Positions 11,347-23,689 of a stretch of 64,000 bases of DNA are shown here, one piece after another. The translations under genes were made by a program, and so were the position numbers. A model generated the notes under the pieces. That model had not been told where the DNA came from. It saw only the letters and a program-made list of their open reading frames with translations, and searched no databases. The stretch's first letter is position 1. Every line of letters begins with the position of its first letter. Source of the DNA: Actinernus sp. WN-2022 (lineage: Eukaryota; Cnidaria; Anthozoa; Actiniaria; Actinernidae); NCBI GenBank assembly GCA_030867875.1, contig JAOWCC010000936.1:80013032-80077031 (forward strand), in the 5' to 3' direction.

Positions 11347-12194
11347 CAGTTATTTTGGCGATACGACCTATAATCGCAACAAAATTTAATTTTAATCAGA
11401 ACGAATCTGTATCAGATTTATACAGATCACACATCATTCCTTTGTGAATCCTTCATGAAATGTTAATGAGTTTGATCAGTAAAAACTGATAACTTCGTGG
11501 CCCTCAAAAGATGAAAATCTAAATAACTACATTGATGTTTATGAACATAACGTTAAACAACTATTTACATTTGAAATTTAGAGATAAATTTTAGACTTAG
11601 ATAAAGCATAGTTAATAGAGTGTTAACTATGGATAAAGCTATAAAATGTTAACAATGATATGCAATGCAAACGGTGACTAGAGGATCCTATACGTTTAAA
11701 ACTAGCAACGGAGGGTGTTTTTTCGTTATTAATCATTAATTAATCAGTAGAGTTCCAGTCCTTGATTGTTCTAACAGTGTAAGTTCTTCCTCCTTCAGTG
11801 CTGCGATTAAAGAGAGGGCAGCATATATAGATTTAAATTAGAAAAGCGAGTGATTCTACTATAAAAGCCAAGTTTCGAGGAAGTAAGAATCGGCTATTAT
11901 ATGATTTACCTAAATATACATATGGTCGTGAAATGAATTTATAAAAGTCATTCAAAACAATTCACTTTTCAAATCAATGTATTTTATCACAAGACTATTA
12001 CTTTTCTGAACGAATAATAAAAAGTAGCAAAACCGTTTACGACAGTAGGTGCCGTTTACGACTGTCGGTGCCGGTGCGTTGGATCTTGCGGAGAGTAGCC
12101 TGCGAAACAGGCCCTCAGTGTTATTTCAACGCATGTGAAAATGGAAAAAGGATACTGGCACGAGAGAGAAGAAGGAGGGCCTGCAGCCATCCCT
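11347..12194. other. No gene recognised
   Basis: AT-rich sequence. A duplicated CGTTTACGAC(A/T)GT(A/C)GGTGCCG occurs at 12035-12072. The last nine bases are the left target duplication of the next element. Confidence 0.5.
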
Positions 12195-13167
12195 CAACCT
12201 CGTGACCAGGGTCTTCTCGGTCAGATCCAAGATGGCGGCTACTCCGAGAGAAGACCCTGATAAAGGCCGAACTACGACGAATTCTGATTGGCTCTTCGGT
12301 TATGACGTAAAGGTTGCCTAACAATGCTTTTTATTGGCCAAACGAGCTGAGACCACGGAGATGATTCGTATATAGTTTAATTTTCTCAAATTTTATCATA
12401 AAAACGATTTTATAACACCTTAAAACACGTTGTGTGGGTAGAGCAATAGATGAAGTGTACTGTTAGGCTTAGTTGCAGAATACCCCTCCACTCAAAAGAT
12501 CGCTTGAAAACTGCGCTAAATTCTCCACTTTAGTTCAGGTGTATTTAGACTCGTTCTATGTATGATTTTGGGTCGAAATGGTTAGGTTTTTTATTTATTT
12601 CAGGGTTAGGTTTTTAGAAGGTTTGTATGAAAAAGTTGAGAAATGAATTATTAATGAACCAAAGGAGGGGGTATTCTGCAATTACTCCGTGTATTACTGG
12701 GTAGTTTTCTGGTATGTTTCATCAGTGGGAAAGCCAGGAGAAGCCGTTTAACCCGAGCATGTGCTATCGATTGCTTCGCTTCAACGCTATTAAACGGAAA
12801 ATGAACGGCTTTTTAGGATTCTCTTCAAGCTTATATACATCCTGGTAGCATCGTGATACCCTTCCACTGTTTCTTTATCCAAGTAAACTCCATTTCGAGA
12901 CGTTTAGCAGACCTGTTTTCACTACATCGTACGCCGCGTGGAAATACCGTTAATCGCATCTCGCTCACTCCGGATTGGGATGGTTTGTAGGCACGTGTTA
13001 ACATTTCCATATTTAGCTTGGCCGCCATATTGGATGCCCACATCGCGTGATTAAAATCTCCAGGATTTCTGGAGATTTTTGATCACGTGATTCAGCGTTT
13101 ACCAGGGTCTTCTCTCGGAGTAGCCGCCATCTTGGATCTGACCGAGAAGACCCTGGTCACGAGGTTG
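12195..13167. mobile_element. Non-autonomous Mutator-type DNA transposon (973 bp)
   Basis: Terminal inverted repeats of about 65 bp start CAACCTCGTGACCAGGGTC and end with the matching GACCCTGGTCACGAGGTTG. Both flanks carry the same 9 bp, GCCATCCCT (12186-12194 and 13168-13176). A perfect 9-bp duplication with long TIRs is typical of the Mutator/MULE superfamily. No transposase frame is visible inside, so it would depend on an autonomous relative. The TIR holds an AAGATGGCGGC box (YY1-like in appearance). Confidence 0.88.
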
Positions 13168-13625
13168 GCCATCCCTTATGTACATTTTCATTTCAGATAC
13201 TGATTGGTCAATTAGCTGTCATCGCTGTCATGTGTCACGAAATGTCGCACATTCCTCCTGCGAACTGACTGAAATGGAGGCGACAAGAGAGAAGTGATCG
13301 AGCGGTTGAGCGTTAATCCAGGAAAGTATTTAGAAGAACAAAGCAGGCAGTGAATAGTCTACATTTGTACTTTCTAGGCGAGATATTTTGGCGGTTATAC
13401 CAACAGGTAAAAGCCTTATTTTCCAACTGTTTGCCGTGGAAGTCGAGTCAGATAGCGGTAGTATCGTCGTGTACCGTTGAGATCCGTGGGGAATCACACC
13501 TCGCGCGCTCGGTGGATTGTCGTACCGCTATTATAGTATATATTATACTATAATAGAATATTTTATGAACATGCTAATGAAGTTGATATAAATCTGGTAA
13601 AAGAAACGACTCCAATCAGCGAATT
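13168..13625. other. No gene recognised
   Basis: Contains a short AT palindrome near 13530-13560 (TATAGTATATATTATACTATA). Confidence 0.5.
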
Positions 13626-13722
13626 CTCTCGTGGTCTAATGGTTAGGGTTTGGGTTGGTGGTGGGTAAGTCATTGCATTGATTCTTAACCGGCCCGAGTT
13701 CGAATCCCGGTTCAGGCGGTAA
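13626..13722 (+). repeat. tRNA-like SINE head or tRNA relic
   Basis: TGGTCTAATGGTTAG resembles an A-box/D-arm and GAGTTCGAATCCCGG a B-box/T-arm, spaced as in a tRNA with extra bases between. The acceptor ends do not pair and no terminal T-run follows at the right place. A SINE head is more likely than a tRNA gene. Confidence 0.55.
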
Positions 13723-14283
13723 TTTTTTTTATAGTGAGGATAACGTATAATCGTTCTAAAATTTCTAAGTGTCGATTCGGATGTTCGTATAAAATGTCTG
13801 AGTCTCAAATTTTTCATAGCGAACGTGGGTAACAAAGGGAATTTTATGACGCAGTTGGTTAAACGGTACACGACGATACTACCCAGATAGCACTTAGCGC
13901 TTCGGCATTGTTCTATTTGCAAAGCATTGTGAAGGATCAGTTAATCGAAACTAAATACACTGGGACTTAAAAGCCATCTCCCTCTACGATCTAGACGCAG
14001 AACTGAAGGAAATTACGGAGTTCCCTAAAGTAATTTTCGCTTCTGCTGTCAGAGGCTGTTCGAGTGAAAGAGTCGGTCAGGGTCGAGTAAATGAACTGAT
14101 GAAGGAAAAACTCACAGGCAGCCCAATCTATGGGTTTGTGCATGAAAATAGAAGATATGTATGGTTTTATAAATCCTTTCAAATTGCCGTACAATGGAGG
14201 ACAATGTACAAATAAACGTACCTTTTCGCTGCCATGCTGTTTCCTTTGTGGTTTTTCTTGTCTTGAAACCATTTTAGGCTGTT
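13723..14283. other. No gene recognised
   Basis: Short frames on both strands without recognisable similarity. Confidence 0.45.
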
Positions 14284-14396
14284 TGGGGGAGTTTTTCATC
14301 TACCTCGGTTAGAGATGGTGAGCCGAGGTGGATGAAAATCTCCCCTCGACGCGAGTCGAGGATGGATTCGATTCGATTCGATTCGATTCGATTCTA
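14284..14396. repeat. Hairpin followed by (GATTC)n
   Basis: GGGGGAGTTTTTCATCTACC pairs with an inverted copy ending near 14346. After it, five or six perfect GATTC units lie at about 14366-14394. Confidence 0.8.
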
Positions 14397-14504
14397 ATAT
14401 AGCTACAATTTGAAAAGTGACAGCGGGGTTCAAAACACAGAAATTAGCATATCTCGGTAAGAGTTGATTGAATTTCCTGTGTTTATATGCATGCCCGTGG
14501 CCGG

Positions 14505-14795
14505 AGAACAGCAGTTTATTTTGCTGGGAATCCTAAGAAAATGTTGGGAATTGGTAGATTCAGGGAATTTACCGGGAAATTATTGATATATCGGGACAAA
14601 CTGAAAATAAATCGGGACAACTTTTGAGAAAACACACCACAGCTCAAACAGGCTTCAGGCAAGCTAGCCCCAAAGTCATGTAACACACATCACACCTTGA
14701 TATATTTTTCCTTCCAAAGAGCTACTGAGGTTTTTTTGTAATACATTTCCTTAACTGAGCGGCAGCATTCACTACCTATTAGGGTGATACTAGTT
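14505..14795 (+). repeat. Dispersed repeat, copy A (inverted partner at 20.4 kb)
   Basis: GAGAACAGCAGTTT, AAAATGTTGGGAATTGGTAG, GGGAATTTACCGGGA, CGGGACAA, CACACCACAGCTCAAACAGG and ACTGAGCGGCAGCATTCACTACC all recur in reverse complement at 20400-20718. No coding frame is shared, so this is probably an undescribed transposon fragment. Confidence 0.75.
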
Positions 14796-14837
14796 TCGTA
14801 ACTATTACTATTGCTGGTTTTGTTTTCACTTGACGTC

Positions 14838-14914
14838 ATAGCCGCCATGTTGGTGCCCTTAAACAATAGATTCCTCGTTAGCTTCTTTTGTTGGGGCACC
14901 AACATGGCCGCCAT
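14838..14914. repeat. Inverted repeat with GCCGCCATGTTGGTGCCC arms
   Basis: Arms of 18 bp flank a 40-base loop. A similar GCCGCCATCTTGGTG palindrome lies at 48403-48449, so this is a dispersed foldback family. Confidence 0.8.
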
Positions 14915-15384
14915 GCTCTTTGTCATTTGAATCTCTGGGGATTGAGTGAAAACCAGCAATATATTTTTCGTTTGTGTTATGAGGAACCTAATCGGAAAGC
15001 AATTACATGCTTGTTGATTATAGACCCCTTAGACAATGCCATACTATAGTGAAAATCAACGTGTAATAACATAATTATATTGTCTAATAAGCATGAGAAA
15101 TTATGTAGCAACTGTGACAAACTGCGCTAATAAAAATCACGTTAAAATCAAATCAAAAACCAAACCAAACGAAAAACGTGTGGTGAAGTTAAATAAATAT
15201 TTTAAGTGATTAAATTGAAAGAATTATAGTAAAATAAAGACTTTTAGTGGGAACTGAAATGTTTTCCCGGGCACTGCCTTCTAATTTCGCTGTGGACATA
15301 CACGTTTCCCGCCATTAATTAACGAGTTTGAGACTGAGTTTGAGCATGTGATTTACTAGCACTGCATTGATTGAATTCTCCAAG
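14915..15384. other. No gene recognised
   Basis: Nothing recognised. Confidence 0.45.
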
Positions 15385-15457
15385 TAAGGGCACGAGAACT
15401 CCCGTGATCGGGATCTGTTCTAAATATAGCACAGTCTGGTCTATGGGAGATGGACGC
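15385..15457. repeat. Short dispersed repeat, relative at 47.7 kb
   Basis: GGGCACGAGAACTCC..GATCTGTTCTAAATATAGC..GGGAGATGGAC recurs, diverged, at about 47706-47800 and more weakly (reverse complement) at about 47500-47560. It might be a transposon piece or a diverged exon; I cannot tell which. Confidence 0.5.
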
Positions 15458-18400
15458 TCGGCCCGGTATATGGCTCCTGCTGTGGAGTTTATCACAGGGT
15501 ACCCAGGTGAGTCTCCCAGACATCGGCAGGTTGAAGGTTTTCGCTTGGTAGGCTTTGAAAATTGTTCATTTTCCCGCGTTCTCCGAGAGGGTTGGGTCGG
15601 ATTTCTTTCACACGAAGTAGTTCGATATTCAACTGTGTTAACCATTGAAGTTTCCTCCCTTGTCAGTTATTATATACCTATCACCCGGTCTCCTACTAAA
15701 CTTTAGTTCTTGCAATTTATTTACCACTTAAAGTCTAGCTATTCTTGCAATTTAACCACTTAAAGTCTTTATTTAACTCTAATTCATGCGAATTAGCCAC
15801 AAGGTTTTCATTTATGTTTTACTAGCAGAAATCCATAACCAGAATTCTGGTTTTAGGTAGATAACATTTGAATGGACATCATTTTAGTTTCGACTGTAAC
15901 GATCAGGAAAGCCGGTCTATATTTTAACTTTCATGCAAAAAAATATTTTGAAGATTAAGAATAAGAGTAACATTTGAGTCAACGCCACTCCAGTAATACA
16001 TCTGCCCGATGTCGAACCAAACGATTAATTCACACTCCGCTCTTCTTCCGTATCGAAAATAGGACGACTAGAATAGTATATTTTCGTGCACATTGGCAGT
16101 TTCGTAGGTTCAAGTCTCCATATTACTTTTAAGATCAGTCAGAGGATCAGTCAGAGGACAAGCTGTGGGCGGTGACAAGCTAGCGCTGCGAAGTGTGAGA
16201 CGGAATGACAGCAAATCAAATTAAATTAAATTAAGAACTTTTCTTTTGATGTTTGGCTTTGAAAGCGAGAACCAACGTCTTGTCGTCAGGAAATTCTACT
16301 CGTTTACATTTGTCGTTTACTGAATCTACTTCACGTTTAACATTTCTCAATCCCGCTCTCTCTCCGCTTTCCTATACGCGTCTCGATCTCATGCCTGCCA
16401 AACAGTTAAAACATATAAATATACAGCTTTTAACTTCTCTTACATTTCGCCCAATGTTTTATTTCAATACGTGCACGTAGTTGTAACTGCGACCATTTCC
16501 TTAGAAAAATAAAAACGTAAAATTGGCATAACAAGAGATATGAGAAGAGGTTCTCGTTATAATTCATTTTGAGAATGCAAAAACAGATTTTCAAACTGGT
16601 CAATATCTGAATACAGTACTCACTTTTTCGTAAAAATAATAATTAATAATTCAGTCACAGGAGACTCCACAATTTATGCCAAGAAGAAGAGATGAACGGC
16701 ATAAAACCCTTCTTTTCATGATCCAGAACAAATTATTTTTATGTATTCTTTCACGAGAATAATTTGAGTTTATAACTTACCCTAAAGGCGAGACTGGAAT
16801 CCAGCCATAGAGATGAGTGACGTCTTCAACCTGTAACCACAAACCATTATTGATAGCTCTGATTTTAAATTTGAACAAAACGACAGTAAAATTGTGATGT
16901 ATTTATACAAGCAAACCAGTTTACGGCGTCCTTCACAAACCTTTCTCAATTTTATGCAATACGGTACGCCGCTGCTTTCAGATACTAAAACAATATTCCC
17001 TTTGTGTCAAGTTGAGATTCACGCCTCGCGTTCGCTTCTCTATTGTCGTTTTCTATTCTTCTCTTTTTTTTTTGTGTAAATCAATTAAAACAGGTTTTTT
17101 TTAAGCCATAGACTGTTTCCATGGTGTCTTTTTACCTACTTAATAGCAAAAGTTTTACTCGTACAAAAAAGGAAAGAGAGCAAAGAGAGCTGAGTCAGAA
17201 AAAACTGACAGCGGCATGACTGAATTGAATGACCGTTACCAGGAGACCATTACCCCGTTACCCACCTTCAGTTTTAACCGTTTTCATGCATTCGGTACTA
17301 TTTCAGATTATCGCTCTGTGTTTCATGACAATTAATACCTTAACTTTGATAGACTGTAAAACAGTCCCTTTCATATCTCGAAAATCAGTCGAGAAACAGG
17401 GTTACAAGCACTGCCGTCAGTATAGTGATAACAGCGAGAGGTCACTATGCCAGAAACAATCCTCTTTACTAGGGTCTTTGGCAGAGTCTCCTCTCGCGGT
17501 GATTATCCGTCATTCTTCTCACAACGTTCGTAGCCCTGTTCCTTGACTGATTTTCTCGATATGAAAATGAATGTTGTACAGTCTATAACTTCGACTTTCT
17601 CTTCTACAATCATCTCATTCGATCATGAAGTTACAGGGCAACATATGTTTTGTTACCACCGTGAATTGTCCCACATTCGATTCAAATACTGTGAATTGAT
17701 TATTTGTTAATTTGATAATTGTTTGAATTGGGCCTAAGCTTGCTGCCTACCCAAGTTAAATCAGCATTTTTTAGTTTCTCCTCGGATCGGAAACCCATTC
17801 TTCTACCGATGATAAGCTAGTTTTGTGGCGCGAGACATATTCCGGGTATTCCGAATAAGAATACACAAAAAAAAACAATGCTGTTACGTTAGCAAACACA
17901 AAAAATAATTTCCAAAGGACGTACTATATTAGCGACTACTTTCTATATTTCGGACGACGAATATCTGCAGGATGTCGAGATATTCTGATTTCGCGCCCTT
18001 TGTTTCAAGCTCGCGGTAGTCAATTTGACGACTACCACAAGTATATTGGCTAACATGGGAAAGTGGATAGAAATCCAAATCACAACGAAATACCTGCCAC
18101 GCAGGATTGATTGGAGCTGCGGAAGAGAGCAGTAGATTCTTAATATGTTTTCTTTGTTCGCCATTCTTTACTGACAAATCCTATAAATCACTCACCCATT
18201 AATGGACAATAACCACTGACGCACTAACAGATTTGAAACAAAATTGAACTTCAGTGATGATTCATGCGAATTAAATTCAAAACAGTCCTTAGTTAGGACC
18301 CATGTTGTACACATCGGTGTTGCTAGTTCATAGCTGTAGTAGCTTTGTCAGACATTGCAACATATTACCAAGGGCGACTGCAGTAGCATTCGTTGTGTAT

Positions 18401-20399
18401 AAATAACAACAACACATACAAGGACCATTAATCTGTGTAATGAACAAAACGCGAAGTACCTGACACGAAGTGAAGTTCGCAGATTTCCACCACCTTTTAC
18501 TAAACCTGCAGTCACTGAAACATCACCCGACGGAGGCCTCAATAACCCAGTTTTTGCAGACTTTATAGCTTAGAAAACCACAGACTTGATGGAGGTTTTT
18601 AATTATTTATCGGCTACTGAATTGAAAGGTATGGCCGGACTAATGGTTTTAAATTGAAAGCATATTGTTGAATGTTGTGCACTGACAACAAAATTTAACC
18701 ATTTAAACCATTCAACGTACTAATGGACGCATTGTCATTACAAGGAAATCCGGCAACACATTTACTAGATTTGAACCATAAAGGGGCTTATTGGAATGAT
18801 ATATGAGATCTCCATCGAGTTTTTATAATATTTTTATGAATATTTATACATGTATTTATATGTCAAAACGCGGTACACCAGAAATTCTGCTTGCTACATT
18901 AATACAAACTATAGTTACGCAGAAATTACGGTATACAAAGTCCGTCATATGCTATGAAGCACTAGAAAGCTTATTCTTTGACACTGTAGAATTTCACTTT
19001 ATCATGAATACAGTTATCAGTTTGTGAATTATTAAATCTTCGGGTTTTCTCCAAGTGCGCAATGAACACGATCTCGTATAAATGCCGACGGGTACAGTAA
19101 GTTGTTGAAACAGTATTAAATAAATGGTCATAAATTGAGGATTTGATATTTTGCTTGTTGTAAACTAAAGTCGCTGAAACAACCAGCAGCAATACCAATG
19201 GGTATAGCAGCCTTGGCAACCCTCGAGGATTTTTATGCTGATACTCCTCCACAGTATGTTTGATGTAGAAATAAAGTCTTGAATTGATAATCGATTTTCT
19301 ATTACTTGTGTTAATACTTAACGGAGGGTATAGACTGCTAGCAGCCCTATCTTTGGCTATTAGAGTAAAATCAGAGCTCCAACCGCGAGGGCAATCATTT
19401 AATACCCAAGTAGGGAGCGCGCCGGCAAAAGAAAGGACTGCCCTCGCGCCTCCATTATATGTAAGCTTTGTTTCGTCACATAAAGGGCTGCCGCAAGCAG
19501 CCTAACGAATATGAAGCTCCTTTTTTTCTTACAGTGGAGCCAACATTTGAAACTCTTTTCCCAGTTTTATAAAACAGGCAAATAGTTTAAACATATTTCG
19601 AATGGATCTCCAAAATATTGATACTTTGTGGACTCATGGACTGTTTATAATATATTTTTAATGTATACATATTTAACATAAGATTTGAATATATATTATT
19701 AGTCCATACGCTTAAATATTATTAACTTTCGTAACGGATCTCTTGGAAACCAAGTATAACTTGAAGAGATTCCGTATTTAAATAAAGATTCATTCATTCA
19801 TTCATTCCGTGTAACATTTTTCGTCAAGATCTGAGTGCTATAATTAAAGAAGATACATTAATAACAGGAACTATAATTCACTGGATCTGATCTCAGTGTT
19901 ATATTCCGGCCAAAAATCAAGGAAATGAAGGGAAAATGGTAGCACGTCAAACTTAGAAGAAGAAAAACGAGTTCAGTGCCATATGTTTGATGGATTCATT
20001 TCTTAGGAGAATTATTGGATTATTGGTTTCAGATTCCTACGGTTTTCATTTGCCCCCCCAAAAGCCGAATGTTTCAGTTGTTCAGTAGTGGTTTCTATAG
20101 CTCGTGTACTTACCTACTAGGGGGAATAAAACACAAGATAATACTAAGTGATGTTATATTTCTGGAGGATGAAAGAATTGAAGGGGACAGAAATTAATAT
20201 TTTGGCGGCAACAATACGTGATTGGCCAATAATGCATAGTGGCAGCGGTAGCCATTTGTAGCAGTAGTGTTACCACTGCGGGCGCTGGAGAAAAGACCAC
20301 AATAAAACAGGAGTTTTCCTTCAGTGATGTTGTTGTTGTTGTGAAGCCAAAATTCTAGTCTTTTTACGCTACTGAGAACACAGCACGTTTACTTAATAC
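15458..20399. other. About 5 kb without a supported gene
   Basis: Only short unrelated frames. A LINE/SINE-like 3' tail, TAAATAAAG followed by (ATTC)n, lies at about 19780-19806. One possible tiny exon is listed separately (16781-16830). Probably intron or intergenic DNA. Confidence 0.5.
16781..16830 (-). other. Possible 50-nt mini-exon
   Basis: On the minus strand TTTGTGGTTACAG precedes 50 nt that end before GTAAGTTATAAAC, a good acceptor/donor pair. The open frame reads VEDVTHLYGWIPVSPL, which I do not recognise. Its phase does not fit directly onto the receptor exon at 4729-4946. Confidence 0.2.
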
Positions 20400-20718
20400 T
20401 AGTATACCTAACAGGTAGTGAATGCTGCTCCGCTCAGTTAAGGAAGTGTATTAGAAGAGAACTTACAGTAGCACTTTGGCAGGAAAAATAGATTACTGGG
20501 TGATAAAAATGCCAAGGTGTTAGATGAATATATTTTGTAGTTTTGGGGCTATCGTGTGACTGAATCCTGTTTGAGCTGTGGTGTGTAACTCAAAAGTTGT
20601 CGCGATTTATTTTCATTTTGTCCCGACATATCAACGATCTCCCGGTAAATTCCCTGAGCCTACCAATTCCCAACATTTTCTTAAGATTCCGGGCACAACA
20701 AACTGCTGTTCTCCCCGG
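20400..20718 (-). repeat. Dispersed repeat, copy B
   Basis: Reverse-complement partner of 14505-14795, with the same motif order over about 300 bp. A (TTG)n tract lies just upstream near 20325-20340. Confidence 0.75.
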
Positions 20719-21262
20719 TGAAATTTAAACACCGGAAATCAACTGTAATTAAGAATGTAATTGTAAATGTTAATTGTATTTTGAACCGGCTGCTTGACTT
20801 TATCGAAACCAATAGAAGAAAATTATTTGCTGCTCACCATCTTGATAACAGGAGAGATCTTGCTCTTTGGAAACTAATAGTTCACACAGAGTTAGAAAGA
20901 GTTCGCCTACACGTCTACACTTCAACAAATTCATGATTACACAAGGATTGCATACACAAAAATGCATTAAAGAACGATTGAACGTAGTTAGCTCAAACAA
21001 TGCAGATTCCACCTCGTGTAATGTCACGTGACGATCAGATCCGTGCAAAGCAGTGTGGTAATAAAAGACAATAGAAGTGATGCATTGGGGTAAAAAAATA
21101 TATCGAGATTTGGACCCGCTTACAGATTAGAACTGCTGCCTTGCTCGCTCGCTTCAGGCTCGCTCGCTGCGGCAGCAAATATGTATTTCGGTCCGTTAAG
21201 TCAGGCCCATGATTGCAAAACCAAAAGAGGCTGTAAACGATCGAGGCAGAATTGTCGATGAG
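20719..21262. other. No gene recognised
   Basis: Nothing recognised. Confidence 0.45.
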
Positions 21263-21500
21263 TGAATAGGCCTTTTGTAGGAAACAGTCACGTGCTGATA
21301 TATAAATACATAAATAGCACACGAATTGAGCTTGTGATCCCATGGGAAAGACGTTGCCATGGATGCTGGACGGCAAGCTATCCGTTTAAAAACGCTGTTT
21401 TAGAGGTGGAAAATAGCATTTACAAATAGGTTTTGCTAAGAACACTACCGATCTCGTAACAAGTGCATTTAAATTAATGAAGTCAGATTTTTTGCTGTCC
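21263..21500 (+). repeat. Dispersed repeat, copy 2
   Basis: Direct-orientation partner of 8505-8725, sharing the CCCATGGGAAAG..CGTTGCCATGG..GCAAGCTATC..AACACTACCGATCTCG series. Confidence 0.75.
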
Positions 21501-22283
21501 AGTATTAATGCGAGCTCAGTTCCAATTAAGTGATCCTTGTGAAAATGTAAATTCAGTATTTCATCAAACTTGAATAAAATCAGAGAAAATGATACGTATC
21601 TCTTACTTTTTTGACGATTTTTATGTTTAAACAAGAGACCATTTAAATCAATGAAATCAAGAGTTTTAACAATACAAAATAAACACTTCACTGCATTCCT
21701 TTGCTGTTGGTGCTATAGTTCTTACATGAAACATTACTTAAACCTTATGAAGTTTCGACTACTTGATCTAAACTGCCTTAAGTAAAGTATCTAACTGAAA
21801 CCATCGCCAACGAGTTAATGCGAGAGAACGTCAACACGTAGGTTGTCACTATAAATAATCGATGACATGGAAAAATGCTCTCCACTTGACCTAATAATAC
21901 GCTGAATTAATATCTAAAACATCGCCAACGTACGTTGTTAGTCGACATGCACGTAGGATGTCACCTATAAATAATTGAGCACATGGACGGAAATCAATTT
22001 GGTAAAATGCTTAGGGGAGTTGGAACCAGCAGAGTTGCTTATCATTTAAATTAGACTAACGGCACATACCATGCATGCTACATGATCACGTATTAAAGTG
22101 CGGCCCATCTGTAATAATTCGTTCTAAATAACGTTGTTATCGTATAATAAGTGTTTGGGGAATACTCGTTCAGCTACACTCTTCCCAGCTCTATATATCA
22201 TAAAGTGAATACTGCATAGTTACTCTATTACACTGTGTCGACTTTCCTGTATGCTTCGGAATTGTAAAAGAACTAGATTATCA
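21501..22283. other. No gene recognised
   Basis: Contains a diverged duplicate: ATCGCCAACG..GTCAACACGTAGGTTGTCACTATAAATAAT at about 21803-21860 and ATCGCCAACG..GCACGTAGGATGTCACCTATAAATAAT at about 21922-21976, some 115 bp apart. Confidence 0.5.
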
Positions 22284-22425
22284 TTGAATAGGCCAGTTTG
22301 ACGCTGTTGCGCGCGCAGCTAGAACAATGGCTATCTGTTTTAAATGACAAAAGGCTGATGAACCAGAACGAGCAGTTAACAGCTCGCGTCTATTGTTCTA
22401 TTGTTCGTCAAAATAGCCTATTCCC
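22284..22425. repeat. Short inverted-repeat element
   Basis: GAATAGGCCAGTTTGACG at the left and CGTCAAAATAGCCTATTC at the right form arms of about 18 bp around 105 bp. Confidence 0.6.
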
Positions 22426-23689
22426 GTCCCAATCTTTTTGAGGGAATTTTCTTGTCCTTATATTAATAATAAAACAGATGAAAAGCTCTGAATGCACGTC
22501 ACGCGTTCACAACAAAAATGGGAACCTATTCCCGCGTCCACTTCAAATCTTGTCCTCAGTTGAAGAAATTGTTTTAAAAAGGTTTTACTTAACGGGCAAT
22601 AGATCGCTACATGAACTAGTCTCCGCCCATGTTTCTCTGTAGCTATATGTTTTTTTTAAATCTCGATACAAGACGTGTATTATAGATGCTCGGTTTCTTC
22701 TTCCATCAAACTTGAATTTAGTCATCTAGGGCAAAACGAAACTACCACATCCCCCATGACCATCCAAAACACATTTTTTTTATTCACCCAATAATTTACC
22801 TTTTTTCGAAGAAAATAACAGTTACTGCGTTCGACGAAGGAGAACGCCATCCTAATCTGGTGTCCATTGGGCTCCCTGTGTCTCACAGGCAAGAGAAATC
22901 GAGAATTTTGTTGTGGTAGTGTATCTTTTTTTCGCCATTTTGAATAAATTAACCTCGTTCTGGCGCGTGAAAATGTGTACTCGTTTCGTTTGTTGTGCTG
23001 TGGTTCACTCGGTAAGTAATATAATATTTCTTCAATCAAATGCAATGTTGTCTAAAAAGTACGTAGGTACGATTTAGTAAATCCTGAGAAAAGTGTGTAC
23101 TACCTCTGGGCCATTTCCAAAACCCCATTCTCGAGCTTAACAACAAGCATACACAATCAGTGTTATTACAGCCCAAAATGTTTTCCTTTATCTCAGCAAT
23201 TTGATGAGTTGCATCCTTGTTATACAACTTATTAGTGAAAACATTCTAAACTTTACACCCACACTAGAGTCAGTCTGTTAATATCAACAGTGTAGTCAAT
23301 ATCTTTCAGTCTCCAAAGGGTTATGTTTGTTTTACCACAGGTAGCCAAAACATTATGTCGAACGCACTTTAATAATCTATGATTACTTCTAGCATATATT
23401 TTTTTTATAACGAAAATGCATAAATAAATGAAATTAAGTTAGTAACTGTACGACGAGCAGGGTCGGAAAAATCTGGATCAATTTTAGAACCAAAATTACT
23501 ACTGTACCTGGATACACGGAATCTGCCTGTGGTCCGTGCATCCAGTTGATACTTGAGTGATGGTTAGCGCGGCTTCAGTCGATAGTCGGTATTTCTACAA
23601 AACTCTTGTCCAGGAGTGAATACTTGGCATTTGTTTACTGAAAAAAAAGTAATTAATTTACAAAACGACTGCAAATGTCTGACTTAGGC
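22426..23689. other. No gene recognised
   Basis: Short frames on the minus strand (about 22722-23227) have no similarity I recognise. Confidence 0.45.

Noticed and set aside
13626..13722. Functional tRNA gene
   Set aside because: A- and B-box-like motifs are present, but the acceptor stem cannot pair and the arms are distorted.
15319..15706. Overlapping 108- and 111-codon frames
   Set aside because: A GTGAGT donor-like site is present at about 15507, but the peptide has no known similarity and part of the region is a dispersed repeat.
17929..18177. Possible receptor exon on the minus strand (two overlapping frames)
   Set aside because: One frame looks hydrophobic, but neither has a recognisable family signature or convincing splice sites.
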